Below, in pieces: positions 1 to 9,225 of a stretch of 64,000 nt of DNA. This stretch comes from Silvibacterium dinghuense (GTDB taxonomy: Bacteria > Acidobacteriota > Terriglobia > Terriglobales > Acidobacteriaceae): positions 62,001 to 126,000 of the forward strand of contig NZ_SDMK01000005.1 of assembly GCF_004123295.1 (NCBI RefSeq), read 5' to 3'. The notes under the pieces are model-generated. The model saw nothing but the letters and a program-made list of their open reading frames with translations. It was not told the origin of the DNA and made no database searches. The stretch's first letter is position 1; each line of letters opens with the position of its first letter. Both the position numbers and the translations under genes were made by a program.

Positions 1-1540
1 GCACAATCATGCTCAGCGGCACAGACTGTCCAATCGTCTGACCATCGATCCCTTGTATGACACTGCCTGGTCCGCCAATCGCGTCGCCGAGCTTTGGCCG
101 ATGCAACGCATCGTCCGGAGATGGAAGCTTTAGCTTCGATCCGCCTTTCGCAACGGTAAGGAGATAGACCGGCAGCATCCGGGTCTCCCAGTGCGCCCTG
201 AGATGAAAGCGATCCAGTAAGACAGGCTGGAGCATATGAAGACGCTGTTTGTAGTGGAGCTTTTCTATGACCGGAATATCCGGGCCATCGACCTTTGCCT
301 CGATGGCATAATGGGTTGAGTTCGTCCAGGCTGGCAGATGATCGATCTGGTAGCTCTTATCGATGCCATAGGCAGACTCGATCAAGGCTTTGAGCGATTC
401 GGTTTCACAGTGATAGCCCTCTTTTGACAAGCCGCAGTTGCCGCGATCGTCATGCGTCGGATGTATCGATACAACCGCAAAACGCGGCAGACCTGCGGTG
501 TCCACATCCTGCATGGCAGCAACAGCATCACCGAAGAGCCCTGGCGCCACGGCAAAGCCGACAACCAGAATCGAGGTAATAGCCACAGCGGCTTTTGCGC
601 GACCGCTCATGCGGTCCGCAATAGCGCCTGTCATGATGCGCACAACCCGCCGCTTAAGATCGGCTCCGGTGACTCCGGCCATAGGCGTCACAGGAGATTC
701 GAGATACCAGCGGCAGACGCCGAGAATACTCTCGGCATAGACTTCTGGCCGGCTCCCGGCACACAGTACGGCCTCATCGCAGGCCTGCTCACGCTCTTCG
801 AGCAGCCGCGCGCGGATCATCCAGACCGCGGGATGAAACCAGAAAACGGCAGTAATGCACATGTGCAGGAATGCGGTCAGATTGTCGCGCCTGCGGATAT
901 GGCAGAGCTCATGCGCAAGAATGGCATCGACCTGCGCCGGCGAAAAATCCTGGAGCAGGCTGCTCGGAATCAGGATGCGCGGGCGCACAATGCCGACCAC
1001 ACCAGGCTCCACGCTGCCTTCATGCGCGAGGATCGAAACACCGGAAACCCGGCCCAGCGGCAGCGTAACGCGCAGCAAAGTGCGGATGCGATTCCATTCG
1101 TGAACATATAGAAACACAACGATGCCTGCGCCACACAGCCACATTGTGGCCAGGAGCGAGAGTGCAAGACCAATCGACGCGTGAGAGCCTGCAGCCGCGT
1201 TAGAGAGATTCACCGGGTATGCGGATTGCTGCGGAAACGGCATTGAAAACCGCACCACACCTGCAGTCAGTGCCGCATCATGCGGCTTTGCGATGAAGCG
1301 CCATGAGGCATACCGCATCCCCACCCACCTGCCGAGCGAGAGAAACAGTCCAAAAGGCAGGCAGAACTTCACAGAGGCCATCATCCACAAGCGATAGCGC
1401 ACACGCGCCTGCGCACGATGCAGCATCGCAACCAACAACCATATAGCAAGAAAAACAGCGGTGGACTGCCAGAGATGATTCAACACTGCAGCCGGCCATG
1501 GAGAATCTGCAGAAACGATCGCACCGTGGACTGCAAACAT
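1..1540 (-). CDS. M56 (BlaR1/MecR1-type) peptidase fused to TIGR03435 domain, C-terminus off window
   Basis: The gene starts at ATG 1540, 5-12 bases after an AGGAGGAGG ribosome binding site that overlaps the stop of the upstream gene. About 513 codons are visible and the left window edge cuts the end. The N-terminal half has hydrophobic segments and a zinc-peptidase motif HELCH at residues 210-214 followed by IRRRDN, as in BlaR1/MecR1 membrane metallopeptidases. After a further hydrophobic segment near residue 320 it continues with a sequence like the soil-associated TIGR03435 domain (FAVVSIHPTHDDRG, later HWETRMLPVY). It is the third gene of an operon with the BlaI regulator and a paralogous M56 protein. 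Inferred role: a membrane sensor-protease that inactivates BlaI; the signal is unknown. The M56 assignment is firm and the TIGR03435 assignment is by resemblance. Confidence 0.88.
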   Translation of the reverse strand, partial: MFAVHGAIVSADSPWPAAVLNHLWQSTAVFLAIWLLVAMLHRAQARVRYRLWMMASVKFCLPFGLFLSLGRWVGMRYASWRFIAKPHDAALTAGVVRFSMPFPQQSAYPVNLSNAAAGSHASIGLALSLLATMWLCGAGIVVFLYVHEWNRIRTLLRVTLPLGRVSGVSILAHEGSVEPGVVGIVRPRILIPSSLLQDFSPAQVDAILAHELCHIRRRDNLTAFLHMCITAVFWFHPAVWMIRARLLEEREQACDEAVLCAGSRPEVYAESILGVCRWYLESPVTPMAGVTGADLKRRVVRIMTGAIADRMSGRAKAAVAITSILVVGFAVAPGLFGDAVAAMQDVDTAGLPRFAVVSIHPTHDDRGNCGLSKEGYHCETESLKALIESAYGIDKSYQIDHLPAWTNSTHYAIEAKVDGPDIPVIEKLHYKQRLHMLQPVLLDRFHLRAHWETRMLPVYLLTVAKGGSKLKLPSPDDALHRPKLGDAIGGPGSVIQGIDGQTIGQSVPLSMIV

Positions 1541-1558
1541 AGCTCGCACCGCCTCCTC

Positions 1559-3364
1559 CTAATTCTCCGTCGGCATTTCGACATGGTCGATGACCAATAC
1601 CTTCACCGGCCCTTTTGAGGGAACCAGTTTCAGCCCTAACTGCTCCTGCAAGGCTGTGAAGATCGAGGGTCCAGCGTCGCCTGCACCGGAGTCGCTCGAA
1701 TCTGGCGGTGCATCCTGCGGCGTGAACTTCAGCACAAAACTGTATTTTCCGGTGAGGCCTGTCTGATCGATGATGTCGCGATTGAGATCGCTGGCGAGAC
1801 TGAATACCAGCGACTTCATGGGGGCTCCATTGAATTTGATCTTGTGCTCCGTGGGAGACCAGTTCGAAGACATGCCGCCGGAGGGAATGGACTTCACATC
1901 GGCTGCATTCTGCGCCGCATTCTCCGAGAACTTAGGACCGTTCTTTTCGAGCACAAGGTCATAGGTCGGAAGCTCTCTCGTCTCCCAGTGCGCCTTCGCA
2001 TGAAAGCGCTCAGCCAGCATATTGACCGCGAATTGTCTTTCCTGCTCCTCCGTGAGGTTCATCTTCTTCACCTCTTCCGGGGTTGGATCGACGGTCTTGG
2101 CGTGAATATCCCAGTCCTTCCCTTTTGCCCAGGCAGGGATTCCAAAGATGAGACCGGAGCGAATGTCGTAGGCATTCATAAACAGTGTCACCAGATCGAC
2201 GTTCGTACCGTCGAACTTCCCATCGCCAAACCCAATGCCCATGCCGTCATTGGCCCCCGGTTTATGGACATGAATGGAGATCACGTCAAACGCCGTTGGT
2301 ACCTTTGCAGGTGATGTGGCCGCCTGCGCATGAACGCGATCTATCTGTATCAGGCCAGGCAGCACCGGAATGCTCACCGCGGCAAACGCCGTGACGCAAA
2401 GCAGCAATTTGCGGCGCATCCCGAGCGCTCGTGGCGCCTCACCCTTCATGATGTACACGATGCGCCGCTTGAGGTCGGAACCTGTGATGCCCGAAAGGCA
2501 CGGCAGCGGTGACTCGACATACAGACGGCACACACTCAAAATGCTCTCCGCATAAAGCTCTGCGGCGTTGCCCGACTGCAGCACAGCCTCATCGCAGGCC
2601 TGTTCACGCTCTGCGAGCAGGCGCGTCCTGATCCACCAGACAGCAGGATGAAACCAGAACAATGCTGCCACGCCCATATGCAGCATGGCGGTCAGGTTAT
2701 CGCGGCGGCGCATATGTGCCAGCTCATGCTCGATCACGGCACGCAATTGCGGCTCGGAGAGATGAGAAAGAACACCCTCCGGCAACAGCAGCACAGGACG
2801 CATGATGCCGAAGATGCCCGGCTCCAGTGCGGTGTCAGAGAGACGCACCTCGATACCCGCAGCAAGATCGAGCTCGATGGGCATCGCAGCACGCACCAAG
2901 CGACGCACCTCAAACCACTGCCGCAACCAGGACAAGACAAGAAGAACGAAACCGACGAGCCACATGCCAACCAGCGCTGGAAGCAGAATCCGCTTCACCT
3001 GCTGCCACGGATTCGCAACAGCAGCTCCCATTTCACTGCGGGCTGAAGAAGAAAAAGCGCGCTGCTGCAGCGGTTGCGAAACACTTTGCATCCATACAGC
3101 AGCGCTATGTTCTGTGCCATGCGCTGGCAGAACAAACTGGGTATGCGACCAGGAGGCAACAGACGCAGCGAGAGCACTGACAAGCGCCAGTGGCACCAGG
3201 AACTTGATCGACGCGGCCATCCACACCCAGAAGCGTGCGCGGGCCGGGGCATGGCGCAACGCAAGAGTCAGCAGCCATGCAACGGCAACCGTCAGCGTGG
3301 ATTGCCACAGATGATCGGCAAGGGCTGAAAGCCAGGCATGGTCAAAGAGCATGAACACATTCAT
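1559..3364 (-). CDS. M56 (BlaR1/MecR1-type) peptidase fused to TIGR03435 domain
   Basis: A 601-residue membrane protein. The N-terminus has hydrophobic helices, and the zinc motif HELAH lies at residues 213-217 followed by MRRRDN and a downstream EREQACDEAV stretch, all typical of the M56 family. After a hydrophobic segment near residue 320-340 comes a roughly 250-residue TIGR03435-type domain (FDVISIHVHKPG, later HWETRELPTYDLV, ending VLVIDHVEMPTEN). Its start overlaps the BlaI stop by four bases (ATGA) and its stop overlaps the Shine-Dalgarno of the next M56 gene, so the three are translationally coupled. In BlaR1 the equivalent outer domain is a penicillin-binding sensor. Here no SxxK penicillin-binding domain is seen, so the ligand is unlikely to be a beta-lactam recognised in the usual way (inference). 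Confidence 0.92.
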   Translation of the reverse strand: MNVFMLFDHAWLSALADHLWQSTLTVAVAWLLTLALRHAPARARFWVWMAASIKFLVPLALVSALAASVASWSHTQFVLPAHGTEHSAAVWMQSVSQPLQQRAFSSSARSEMGAAVANPWQQVKRILLPALVGMWLVGFVLLVLSWLRQWFEVRRLVRAAMPIELDLAAGIEVRLSDTALEPGIFGIMRPVLLLPEGVLSHLSEPQLRAVIEHELAHMRRRDNLTAMLHMGVAALFWFHPAVWWIRTRLLAEREQACDEAVLQSGNAAELYAESILSVCRLYVESPLPCLSGITGSDLKRRIVYIMKGEAPRALGMRRKLLLCVTAFAAVSIPVLPGLIQIDRVHAQAATSPAKVPTAFDVISIHVHKPGANDGMGIGFGDGKFDGTNVDLVTLFMNAYDIRSGLIFGIPAWAKGKDWDIHAKTVDPTPEEVKKMNLTEEQERQFAVNMLAERFHAKAHWETRELPTYDLVLEKNGPKFSENAAQNAADVKSIPSGGMSSNWSPTEHKIKFNGAPMKSLVFSLASDLNRDIIDQTGLTGKYSFVLKFTPQDAPPDSSDSGAGDAGPSIFTALQEQLGLKLVPSKGPVKVLVIDHVEMPTEN

Positions 3365-3750
3365 GACTTCTTCCCCTTTTCGCGGGCCAGATCACGCAAC
3401 ACCCGCTCTGCATCCTTCACATCGTCGAGCGAAAGCTTTCCGGATTCGATCAGGTGCGCCATCACCGGCTGGGAGCGCCCTCCAAACAGCGACAGGAGAT
3501 CATCGATCAGCGTGCGTTGCGCGGATTCGCGGGAGATGGCCGCGGCAAAGAGATGAAAATTGCCCACCTTGCGAACCCTCTGAAGCACACCCTTGGCTTC
3601 CAGCCGGTAGACCGTGGTCTGGATAGTCGTATAGGCAGCACGCTTTTTAGCCGGAAGCGACTCCTGGATCTCGCGGATCGAGAGCTCACCCTTCGCCCAG
3701 AAGACCTCCATGATCTGAAACTCGAGACGGGACAGTTTGGGATTGGGCAT
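3361..3750 (-). CDS. BlaI/MecI/CopY-family transcriptional repressor
   Basis: About 129 residues of winged-helix DNA-binding protein: LSRLEFQIMEVFWAKGELSI followed by a second helix with AYTTIQTTVYRLEAKG, the classic BlaI recognition region, then a C-terminal dimerisation part. I chose the ATG at 3750 because it has AGGA just upstream. The longer frame from a GTG at 3783 would put its first codons inside the palindromic operator, which is less likely. First gene of an operon with two M56 proteases. By analogy with BlaI-BlaR1, it would be cleaved by those proteases to relieve autorepression. Confidence 0.93.
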   Translation of the reverse strand: MPNPKLSRLEFQIMEVFWAKGELSIREIQESLPAKKRAAYTTIQTTVYRLEAKGVLQRVRKVGNFHLFAAAISRESAQRTLIDDLLSLFGGRSQPVMAHLIESGKLSLDDVKDAERVLRDLAREKGKKS

Positions 3751-3762
3751 ATTTTCCTGATT

Positions 3763-3789
3763 TACTACTGTGGTAGTAGACACTACTAC
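3763..3789. promoter_or_regulatory. BlaI-type operator (TACTAC-N4-GTAGTA) plus a half site
   Basis: TACTAC at 3763-3768 and GTAGTA at 3773-3778 form a perfect 6-bp dyad around TGTG. A further TACTAC half site follows at 3784-3789. BlaI/MecI operators are built on TACA/TGTA-type dyads, commonly TACTACnnnTGTAGTA. It lies just upstream of the chosen BlaI start, which fits autoregulation of the whole BlaI-M56-M56 operon. Confidence 0.75.
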
Positions 3790-3873
3790 GCGCGTATGCC
3801 ACGCGCAAGCTTTTTATCTCGTTGGATAAAAATCTTTCATGGCCACGCCCACGGGCATTGACGCCAGAACCAG

Positions 3874-5247
3874 TTAGAAGATGATCCGCATCCTCGCGCC
3901 CATCAGCACCGTCGAGTACGCCTTCGCCGCGTTTGTCGGATGGATCGAGACTTCCATATCCGGCCCAACTTCCATGCTTGTCGTCAGACGCAACCGATAG
4001 AAGGTCTCGATCACGCCTTCCTGGCGTTTGCCCTGACCCGTGCTCGGCTTCGTCCAGTTGAAGGCCGTGCCGAAGAAATCACCCTGCCGTCCAAAGGGCT
4101 TGGTGTTGACGACGCCCACCGACTCGATCTGCTTGGTCGCCGTGCCTTTGTCGGTGGCCTGCGTGAAGCGGCCGAAGGGCGCCCAACCGTTGGCGAACTC
4201 ATGATCGAAGCCGATGCCGCCGCCGTGCCCGCTGCCTAGCGTCTTCGTATCGTTGCGCCACAGCACACCGCGATAGTTCACCCACTTGCTGCCGGGAAAG
4301 CCCTTGAACCAGCCGACCTCGATGGCCTCGAGATACTTGCGGTCCGCCAGCGTGCCGATATTCCGCTGCTGCGCGCCCTCGGTATCGACAGCGAGAGCAT
4401 GCACAAACAAACGCGGCGTCGCCTGAAATTCCATCGCCGCGCCGCCGGCATACGTTCCATCCGAGGCGATAGCAAGATCGCCGTCGTTTTCGCCGTTCAA
4501 AAACTGCGTGCGCTCGTCGTTGTTGAACATCGACAGGCTGATGTGCTGATTCGGATGCAGCTTGCCCACATAGAACGAGAGGCGCCGCGCCAGGAAGTCC
4601 TGCCGCCAGTACAGAATGTTCAGCGTGATCGGCTCCTGCTCGCCGCCGCCCTGCAGGCAGTTCAGATACAGCCCGGAGCCCAGTTGATCGCTCAGGTTCC
4701 ACTGCTGGCTCATGCCGATGTTCGTCCCCGAGCGCACCAGCAACCCGATCGACCCTGCCGTGGACTCGGAGCTATACACCGCCCAGTTCCCATTCAGATC
4801 GAGACGCCCACTCAACTGATCGTGCCGCACGCTCTCCGGCGTCACCGTCGCGTACTGGTTCAGAAAGGTATAGGTTGCGCCGAAGTTGATATGCGAAGTC
4901 TTTGCCGCCCAGTTCCCTGCTGTTCGAAAAGGCTTCAGCGGCCAGCCCAATGGATCGCGCTGATAGAGCGGATCGGCAGGAATCTTCGCCATCGGCCCGG
5001 CAATGGCATCGAGTTCCTGCTGGATCGGCTGCCCCTCCGGAAAGATCGCCGGAATGGCCTGCGGCTGGAAGCGCGCATTCCTTTGCGGCTCGCTCGGAAT
5101 CATGACCTGCGGAGGCGTTCCCTGCGGCTTCAGCTGCGCGGTCGAGTCCTGCGCCCACATTGTGCCTGTCAGCCAAACGCCACCAGCGGCGGCAATCATC
5201 CATGAACCCAACATGCGTGCCCACCCACCTGTCGATCTGCGCATCAA
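3874..5247 (-). CDS. OprB-like carbohydrate-selective porin
   Basis: A 457-residue outer-membrane protein with an N-terminal signal peptide (hydrophobic stretch to about residue 32, ending GTMWAQ). The rest has features of the OprB/COG3659 porin family: an INFGATYTFLNQYAT opening strand, an LFVRSGTNIG-like strand (here LLVRSGTNIG), the YVGKLHPNQHISLSMFNND block, and alternating aromatic beta strands ending in MRIIF, a terminal Phe typical of outer-membrane barrels. It would let sugars or similar small solutes cross the outer membrane. Two ATGs stand in tandem at the start (5247 and 5244). It is divergent from the amidase gene with about 93 bases between them. Confidence 0.8.
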   Translation of the reverse strand: MMRRSTGGWARMLGSWMIAAAGGVWLTGTMWAQDSTAQLKPQGTPPQVMIPSEPQRNARFQPQAIPAIFPEGQPIQQELDAIAGPMAKIPADPLYQRDPLGWPLKPFRTAGNWAAKTSHINFGATYTFLNQYATVTPESVRHDQLSGRLDLNGNWAVYSSESTAGSIGLLVRSGTNIGMSQQWNLSDQLGSGLYLNCLQGGGEQEPITLNILYWRQDFLARRLSFYVGKLHPNQHISLSMFNNDERTQFLNGENDGDLAIASDGTYAGGAAMEFQATPRLFVHALAVDTEGAQQRNIGTLADRKYLEAIEVGWFKGFPGSKWVNYRGVLWRNDTKTLGSGHGGGIGFDHEFANGWAPFGRFTQATDKGTATKQIESVGVVNTKPFGRQGDFFGTAFNWTKPSTGQGKRQEGVIETFYRLRLTTSMEVGPDMEVSIHPTNAAKAYSTVLMGARMRIIF

Positions 5248-5340
5248 GAAAAGGTCCTCTCCACAGCCAGCATAGCTCCGCCCATCACCTTCTCTTCCGT
5301 ATACTGCAAAACAATCCGTACACAGAGGTCTTCCGCCTGC

Positions 5341-7212
5341 ATGCCCAGCCAGACGCTGTTCGATCGCCGTACATTGCTTGCCGTCACTTCACGCCTCGGC
5401 ATCGCCTCCGCGCTCTTCCCCGGAGCGCTCTTCACGCTCGCCGCGCAGGCTCAGCAGGACGCGCAACCCGGGCAAGCTCTCAAGCCGATCACAACCGACA
5501 TGATCGATCAGGCCGCTGCTCTCGCCGGCATCACCATTGCACCCGACCAGAAGCAGATGCTCATCGCCGGCCTTACTCAGCAGCGTGAAGGCTATGAGTC
5601 CATCCGCAAGCTCCATCTGCCCAATAGCGTTCCGCCCGCCTATATCTTTGATCCTCTGCCCCCGGGTGCAGTCGTAAATACGCAGAAAAAAACTCCCGTC
5701 TACAGCCAGGCCGTCGCCACCATGCCAACCGACCTCGAAGACCTGGCCTTTGCGACCGTGCCACAGCTGGCCGATCTTGTCCGAAGAAAGAAAGTCTCTT
5801 CTCTCGACCTGACGGAGATGTACCTTCGCCGCCTCGAACGCTACAACCCCACGTTGCAATTTGCCGTCACCCTCACCAGAGAGCGGGCACTCGCGCAGGC
5901 CCGCGATGCAGATGCGGAGATTGCCCGCGGCCACTCTCGCGGACCGCTGCATGGCCTGCCCTGGGGCGCGAAAGACCTGCTCGCCGTCAAGGGCTATCCG
6001 ACTACATGGGGAGCCGGCGGTTTCGAGCACCAGGTCATCGACGAAGATGCAACCGTCGTACAGCGTCTCGACGCCGCCGGGGCTGTCCTCGTTGCCAAAC
6101 TCACCCTTGGTGCCCTGGCTATGGGCGATTATTGGTTCGGCGGACGCACGCGCAATCCCTGGAATCCGAAGCAAGGCTCGAGCGGCTCATCGGCCGGTCC
6201 CGCTTCTGCGACCTCTGCCGGCTGCGTCGCATTTTCCATCGGCTCCGAAACGCTTGGCTCTATCTCTTCACCCTCCACACGCTGCGGAGTAACCGGACTC
6301 CGCCCGACCTTCGGCTTTGTGCCGCGCACCGGCGCCATGACGCTGAGCTGGACCATGGACAAGCTCGGCCCCATCTGTCGCGCGGTCGAAGACTGCGCCA
6401 TCGTCATGCAGGCTATCTATGGTCCCGATGGCCAAGATCTCGCCGCACGCGAGGCGGCTTTCAACTGGAATGCCGATCTCGACTGGCGAAAGCTGCGCGT
6501 CGGATACATTGTCAGCGAGTTTGAAGCCGACAAGCCTGAGCCCGAACAGCCAGCAAAGCCGGACGAGACAGCCGAAGAAAGAACACAGCGTGAAACTGCC
6601 CGCCGCGAAAACGAAGCCAGCCACGCCCGGCGTGCCTACGATCGCAACTATGATCTCGCCGCGCTCGATAAGTTGCGCGCCATGGGCGTTTCCCTCGTGC
6701 CGGTAGAACTTCCGAAGCTCCCTTACGATGCCATGGCCGCATTGCTCACCGCTGAAGCCGCCGCGGCCTTCGACGAGCTGACGCGCAGCGGCCGCGACCG
6801 CCTGCTCACCCGTCAGACAGAAGACGACTGGCCGAATCTCTTCCGCATCCACCGCTTCTATCCCGCGGTCGAATACATCCAGGCCAACCGTGCCCGCACC
6901 CTCGCTATCCGCGAGATCTCAACGCTCTTTGAACAAGTCGATATTATTGTCGCCGCCTCGAGCAGCGTGCAATTAACAGCGACGAATCTGACCGGACATC
7001 CCGCGGTGATTGTGCCAAACGGCCTGCGCGGTCCCGATGCTCCCACGGCGCCAGTCAGGAACACCGGAGACGACGATCAGGTCGGAGGACCGGGCACACC
7101 GGTGAGCCTCACCTTCCTCGGCGGACACTACCAGGATGCGAAGCTATGTGCCTTTGCCCGGGCCTATCAGGAAGCGACAGGATTTCACACGTCGCATCCC
7201 AGGCTCGCTTAA
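5341..7212 (+). CDS. Tat-exported amidase (amidase signature family)
   Basis: 623 residues. The N-terminus FDRRTLLAVTSRLG followed by a hydrophobic run to AAQAQQ is a twin-arginine signal, so the enzyme probably acts in the periplasm. The amidase-signature Ser-Ser-Lys triad is visible: Lys211 in GLPWGAKDLL, cis-Ser283 in GSSGSSAG, and nucleophile Ser307 in GSETLGSIS. These residues sit with the usual 24-residue spacing between the two serines. The mature enzyme has a roughly 110-residue N-terminal extension before the amidase core. The sequence resembles GatA-type and hydrolytic amidases, but the export signal argues against a tRNA amidotransferase role. The substrate cannot be read from the sequence. 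Confidence 0.9.
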   Translation: MPSQTLFDRRTLLAVTSRLGIASALFPGALFTLAAQAQQDAQPGQALKPITTDMIDQAAALAGITIAPDQKQMLIAGLTQQREGYESIRKLHLPNSVPPAYIFDPLPPGAVVNTQKKTPVYSQAVATMPTDLEDLAFATVPQLADLVRRKKVSSLDLTEMYLRRLERYNPTLQFAVTLTRERALAQARDADAEIARGHSRGPLHGLPWGAKDLLAVKGYPTTWGAGGFEHQVIDEDATVVQRLDAAGAVLVAKLTLGALAMGDYWFGGRTRNPWNPKQGSSGSSAGPASATSAGCVAFSIGSETLGSISSPSTRCGVTGLRPTFGFVPRTGAMTLSWTMDKLGPICRAVEDCAIVMQAIYGPDGQDLAAREAAFNWNADLDWRKLRVGYIVSEFEADKPEPEQPAKPDETAEERTQRETARRENEASHARRAYDRNYDLAALDKLRAMGVSLVPVELPKLPYDAMAALLTAEAAAAFDELTRSGRDRLLTRQTEDDWPNLFRIHRFYPAVEYIQANRARTLAIREISTLFEQVDIIVAASSSVQLTATNLTGHPAVIVPNGLRGPDAPTAPVRNTGDDDQVGGPGTPVSLTFLGGHYQDAKLCAFARAYQEATGFHTSHPRLA

Positions 7213-7232
7213 CGCAGAGAGCCGGACAGGCT

Positions 7233-8282
7233 CTAGGTTCCCGGGGAGGTGCGTTGCGCATCTTCATGCACCTCCACCCGGTTCCGGCCGGAGGTCTTGG
7301 CCTGATACAAAGCGCGGTCGGCATGCCCAAGAAGCGTGTCGACATCGTCCAGTGAAGTCGCGGAAGACGCAGCGCAGCCAACGCTGCAGGTCACAGGAAT
7401 GAAGTGCTGCTCGAATGGAACGGGCGCCACGGCTATGGCCTGGCAGATTCGCTCCGCCACCTGAACCGCGACCTCGATGTCGGCCTCCGGCAGCACCACC
7501 ATAAACTCCTCGCCGCCATATCTGCCCACCGCATCCCGCACGCGAATACTGGCACGCAGCCTGGAAGCGACTACCCGCAATACCTCGTCGCCGGCTGGAT
7601 GGCCAAAGGTATCGTTGATCTTCTTGAAGTGGTCGATGTCGATCATCAGAACCGATGTGGCAGCGGCCGCCTCGGCGCGGGCGCGTTCAGCGGCCATCAA
7701 CTCCAGAATCGCTCCCCGGTTCCATACATGGGTCAGCACATCGATGCGTGCCTTCATCTCGAGCTCTTCGTTGGAAGCAGCCAACGCCAGCTGCGACTCG
7801 GACAGCGCCGCGATCTCAAGCTCACGCTCGGCAAGCTCGGCGAGATCGAACAGGGCGGAAAGCTGGTCCGCGCCGAATTCGCGAGGACTGCTATCTCCGA
7901 TGCAGAGCACGCCGATGCGCTCTCCATCGAAGTGCAGCGGCACGCCGGCGTAAAAAACCCAGAAATCCGCAAGGATGCTGTCAAAGACGCGCGCGTCGGT
8001 GCGGGCATCCTGCACCAGGCATACCCCATCATCGAGAACGGTGTGGTGACAATACGAATCCTTCCGCAGCCCTTCGAGGCCATCGAAGCCCTGGACGCTT
8101 TTCAGCCAGGCAAGTTTCTCCCCGACGATATCCAGGCATGCCATCGGTACATCGAACATGCGCCGGGCAAGCCGCGTGATCTTGTCGAATCGTTCTTCCG
8201 CTGGCGTACCGAGCAGGCGAACTCTATGGACAGCAGCCATACGTCGGGCTTCATACGGCGAGACCGGTGCAGCTGGCATATT
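7233..8282 (-). CDS. GAF-domain diguanylate cyclase (GGDEF)
   Basis: About 349 residues from ATG 8282, which has GAGGAGAAAT immediately upstream; the frame stays open further upstream but without a better start. The N-terminal ~150 residues are a GAF-like sensor (MACLDIVGEKLAWLKSVQG, VFYAGVPLHFDGERIGVLCI). A short helix leads into a GGDEF domain starting DVLTHVWNRG. The active site reads GGEEF at residues 256-260, and an RVRD I-site lies five residues before it, so both c-di-GMP synthesis and product inhibition look intact. There are no membrane segments, so it is a cytoplasmic c-di-GMP synthase controlled by an unknown small ligand or redox signal. Confidence 0.93.
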   Translation of the reverse strand, partial: NMPAAPVSPYEARRMAAVHRVRLLGTPAEERFDKITRLARRMFDVPMACLDIVGEKLAWLKSVQGFDGLEGLRKDSYCHHTVLDDGVCLVQDARTDARVFDSILADFWVFYAGVPLHFDGERIGVLCIGDSSPREFGADQLSALFDLAELAERELEIAALSESQLALAASNEELEMKARIDVLTHVWNRGAILELMAAERARAEAAAATSVLMIDIDHFKKINDTFGHPAGDEVLRVVASRLRASIRVRDAVGRYGGEEFMVVLPEADIEVAVQVAERICQAIAVAPVPFEQHFIPVTCSVGCAASSATSLDDVDTLLGHADRALYQAKTSGRNRVEVHEDAQRTSPGT

Positions 8283-8404
8283 TCTCCTCTGTCCATCGCT
8301 CGGACACCCCGATGATAGCAACACCCTCATATCGCAAAAGAGAAGAAACCACAGGCAGCGCTGCCCTCCAGCCAAACTCCATCCCGCCGATAAAATATCC
8401 TTCC

Positions 8405-9190
8405 ATGCACATGTCCTTCGATCTGGCCGGCATCTGGCTGGTGGTGGCCTCATTTTTAGCCGGAGCGCTCAACGCCGTGGCAGGCGGCGGCTCCTTTCTC
8501 TCCTTCCCCGCGATCCTCGGTGTCGGCGTGCCTCCAATCCAGGCCAACGCAACCAACACCGTCGCTCTGTGGCCGGGACAGTTCACCTCCATTGCCGCCT
8601 ACTGGGAAGATCTGAAACACAATCTGAAGCTGATAGGGCCGCTCGGCTCGGCTGCGCTCATCGGAGGCTGCGCCGGTGGACTGGTCCTGCTGCATACCGG
8701 GCAAAGCACCTTCATGAAGCTGGTTCCCTGGCTGTTGCTCGTCGCAGCCATTCTCTTTGCGGCCAGCGGTCCCATCTCGCGCTGGCTCAACCAGCGCGGA
8801 CGCGGCGTGGAAGAGACGGAAGTTCATCCGCCGATGCTGCCGCTCTTTCTGCTCATGATCGTGGTGTGCTTCTATATCGGCTATTTCGGCGCCGGCGCGG
8901 GATTCCTCATCATGAGCCTGCTCGCCCTCTTCGGCATTCAGAATATCCACCAGATCAACGCACTGAAGGTGGTCACCACCACGCTCGCCAACGGTATCGC
9001 CGTGGTCGTCTTCATCGTGCGCGGGCAGGTGCTCTGGCAGCACTGCCTGCTGATGATGGTGACCGCGGCGCTCGGCGGCTATCTCGGCGCAAAAGGCGGG
9101 AAGCGCCTCGATCCGCGGCTGGCGCGGGCCTTCGTCATCGCTATCGGCTTCAGCATGGCAGGCTACTTTTTCTGGCGGAACGCGCACTAA
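8405..9190 (+). CDS. TauE/SafE (TSUP) family membrane permease
   Basis: 261 residues from ATG 8405. The protein is almost entirely hydrophobic helices with two similar halves. The first begins LVVASFLAGALNAVAGGGSF, with the GGGSFLSFPAIL motif characteristic of TSUP proteins. The second repeats it as CFYIGYFGAGAGFLIMSLLA. Members export sulfite, sulfoacetate or related organic anions, or take up sulfur compounds, but the substrate cannot be predicted here. The start lies about 120 bases from the divergent diguanylate cyclase. Confidence 0.92.
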   Translation: MHMSFDLAGIWLVVASFLAGALNAVAGGGSFLSFPAILGVGVPPIQANATNTVALWPGQFTSIAAYWEDLKHNLKLIGPLGSAALIGGCAGGLVLLHTGQSTFMKLVPWLLLVAAILFAASGPISRWLNQRGRGVEETEVHPPMLPLFLLMIVVCFYIGYFGAGAGFLIMSLLALFGIQNIHQINALKVVTTTLANGIAVVVFIVRGQVLWQHCLLMMVTAALGGYLGAKGGKRLDPRLARAFVIAIGFSMAGYFFWRNAH

Positions 9191-9225
9191 GCGCAAGCGA
9201 TGTCATTCTGAGGGACAATGAAAGC

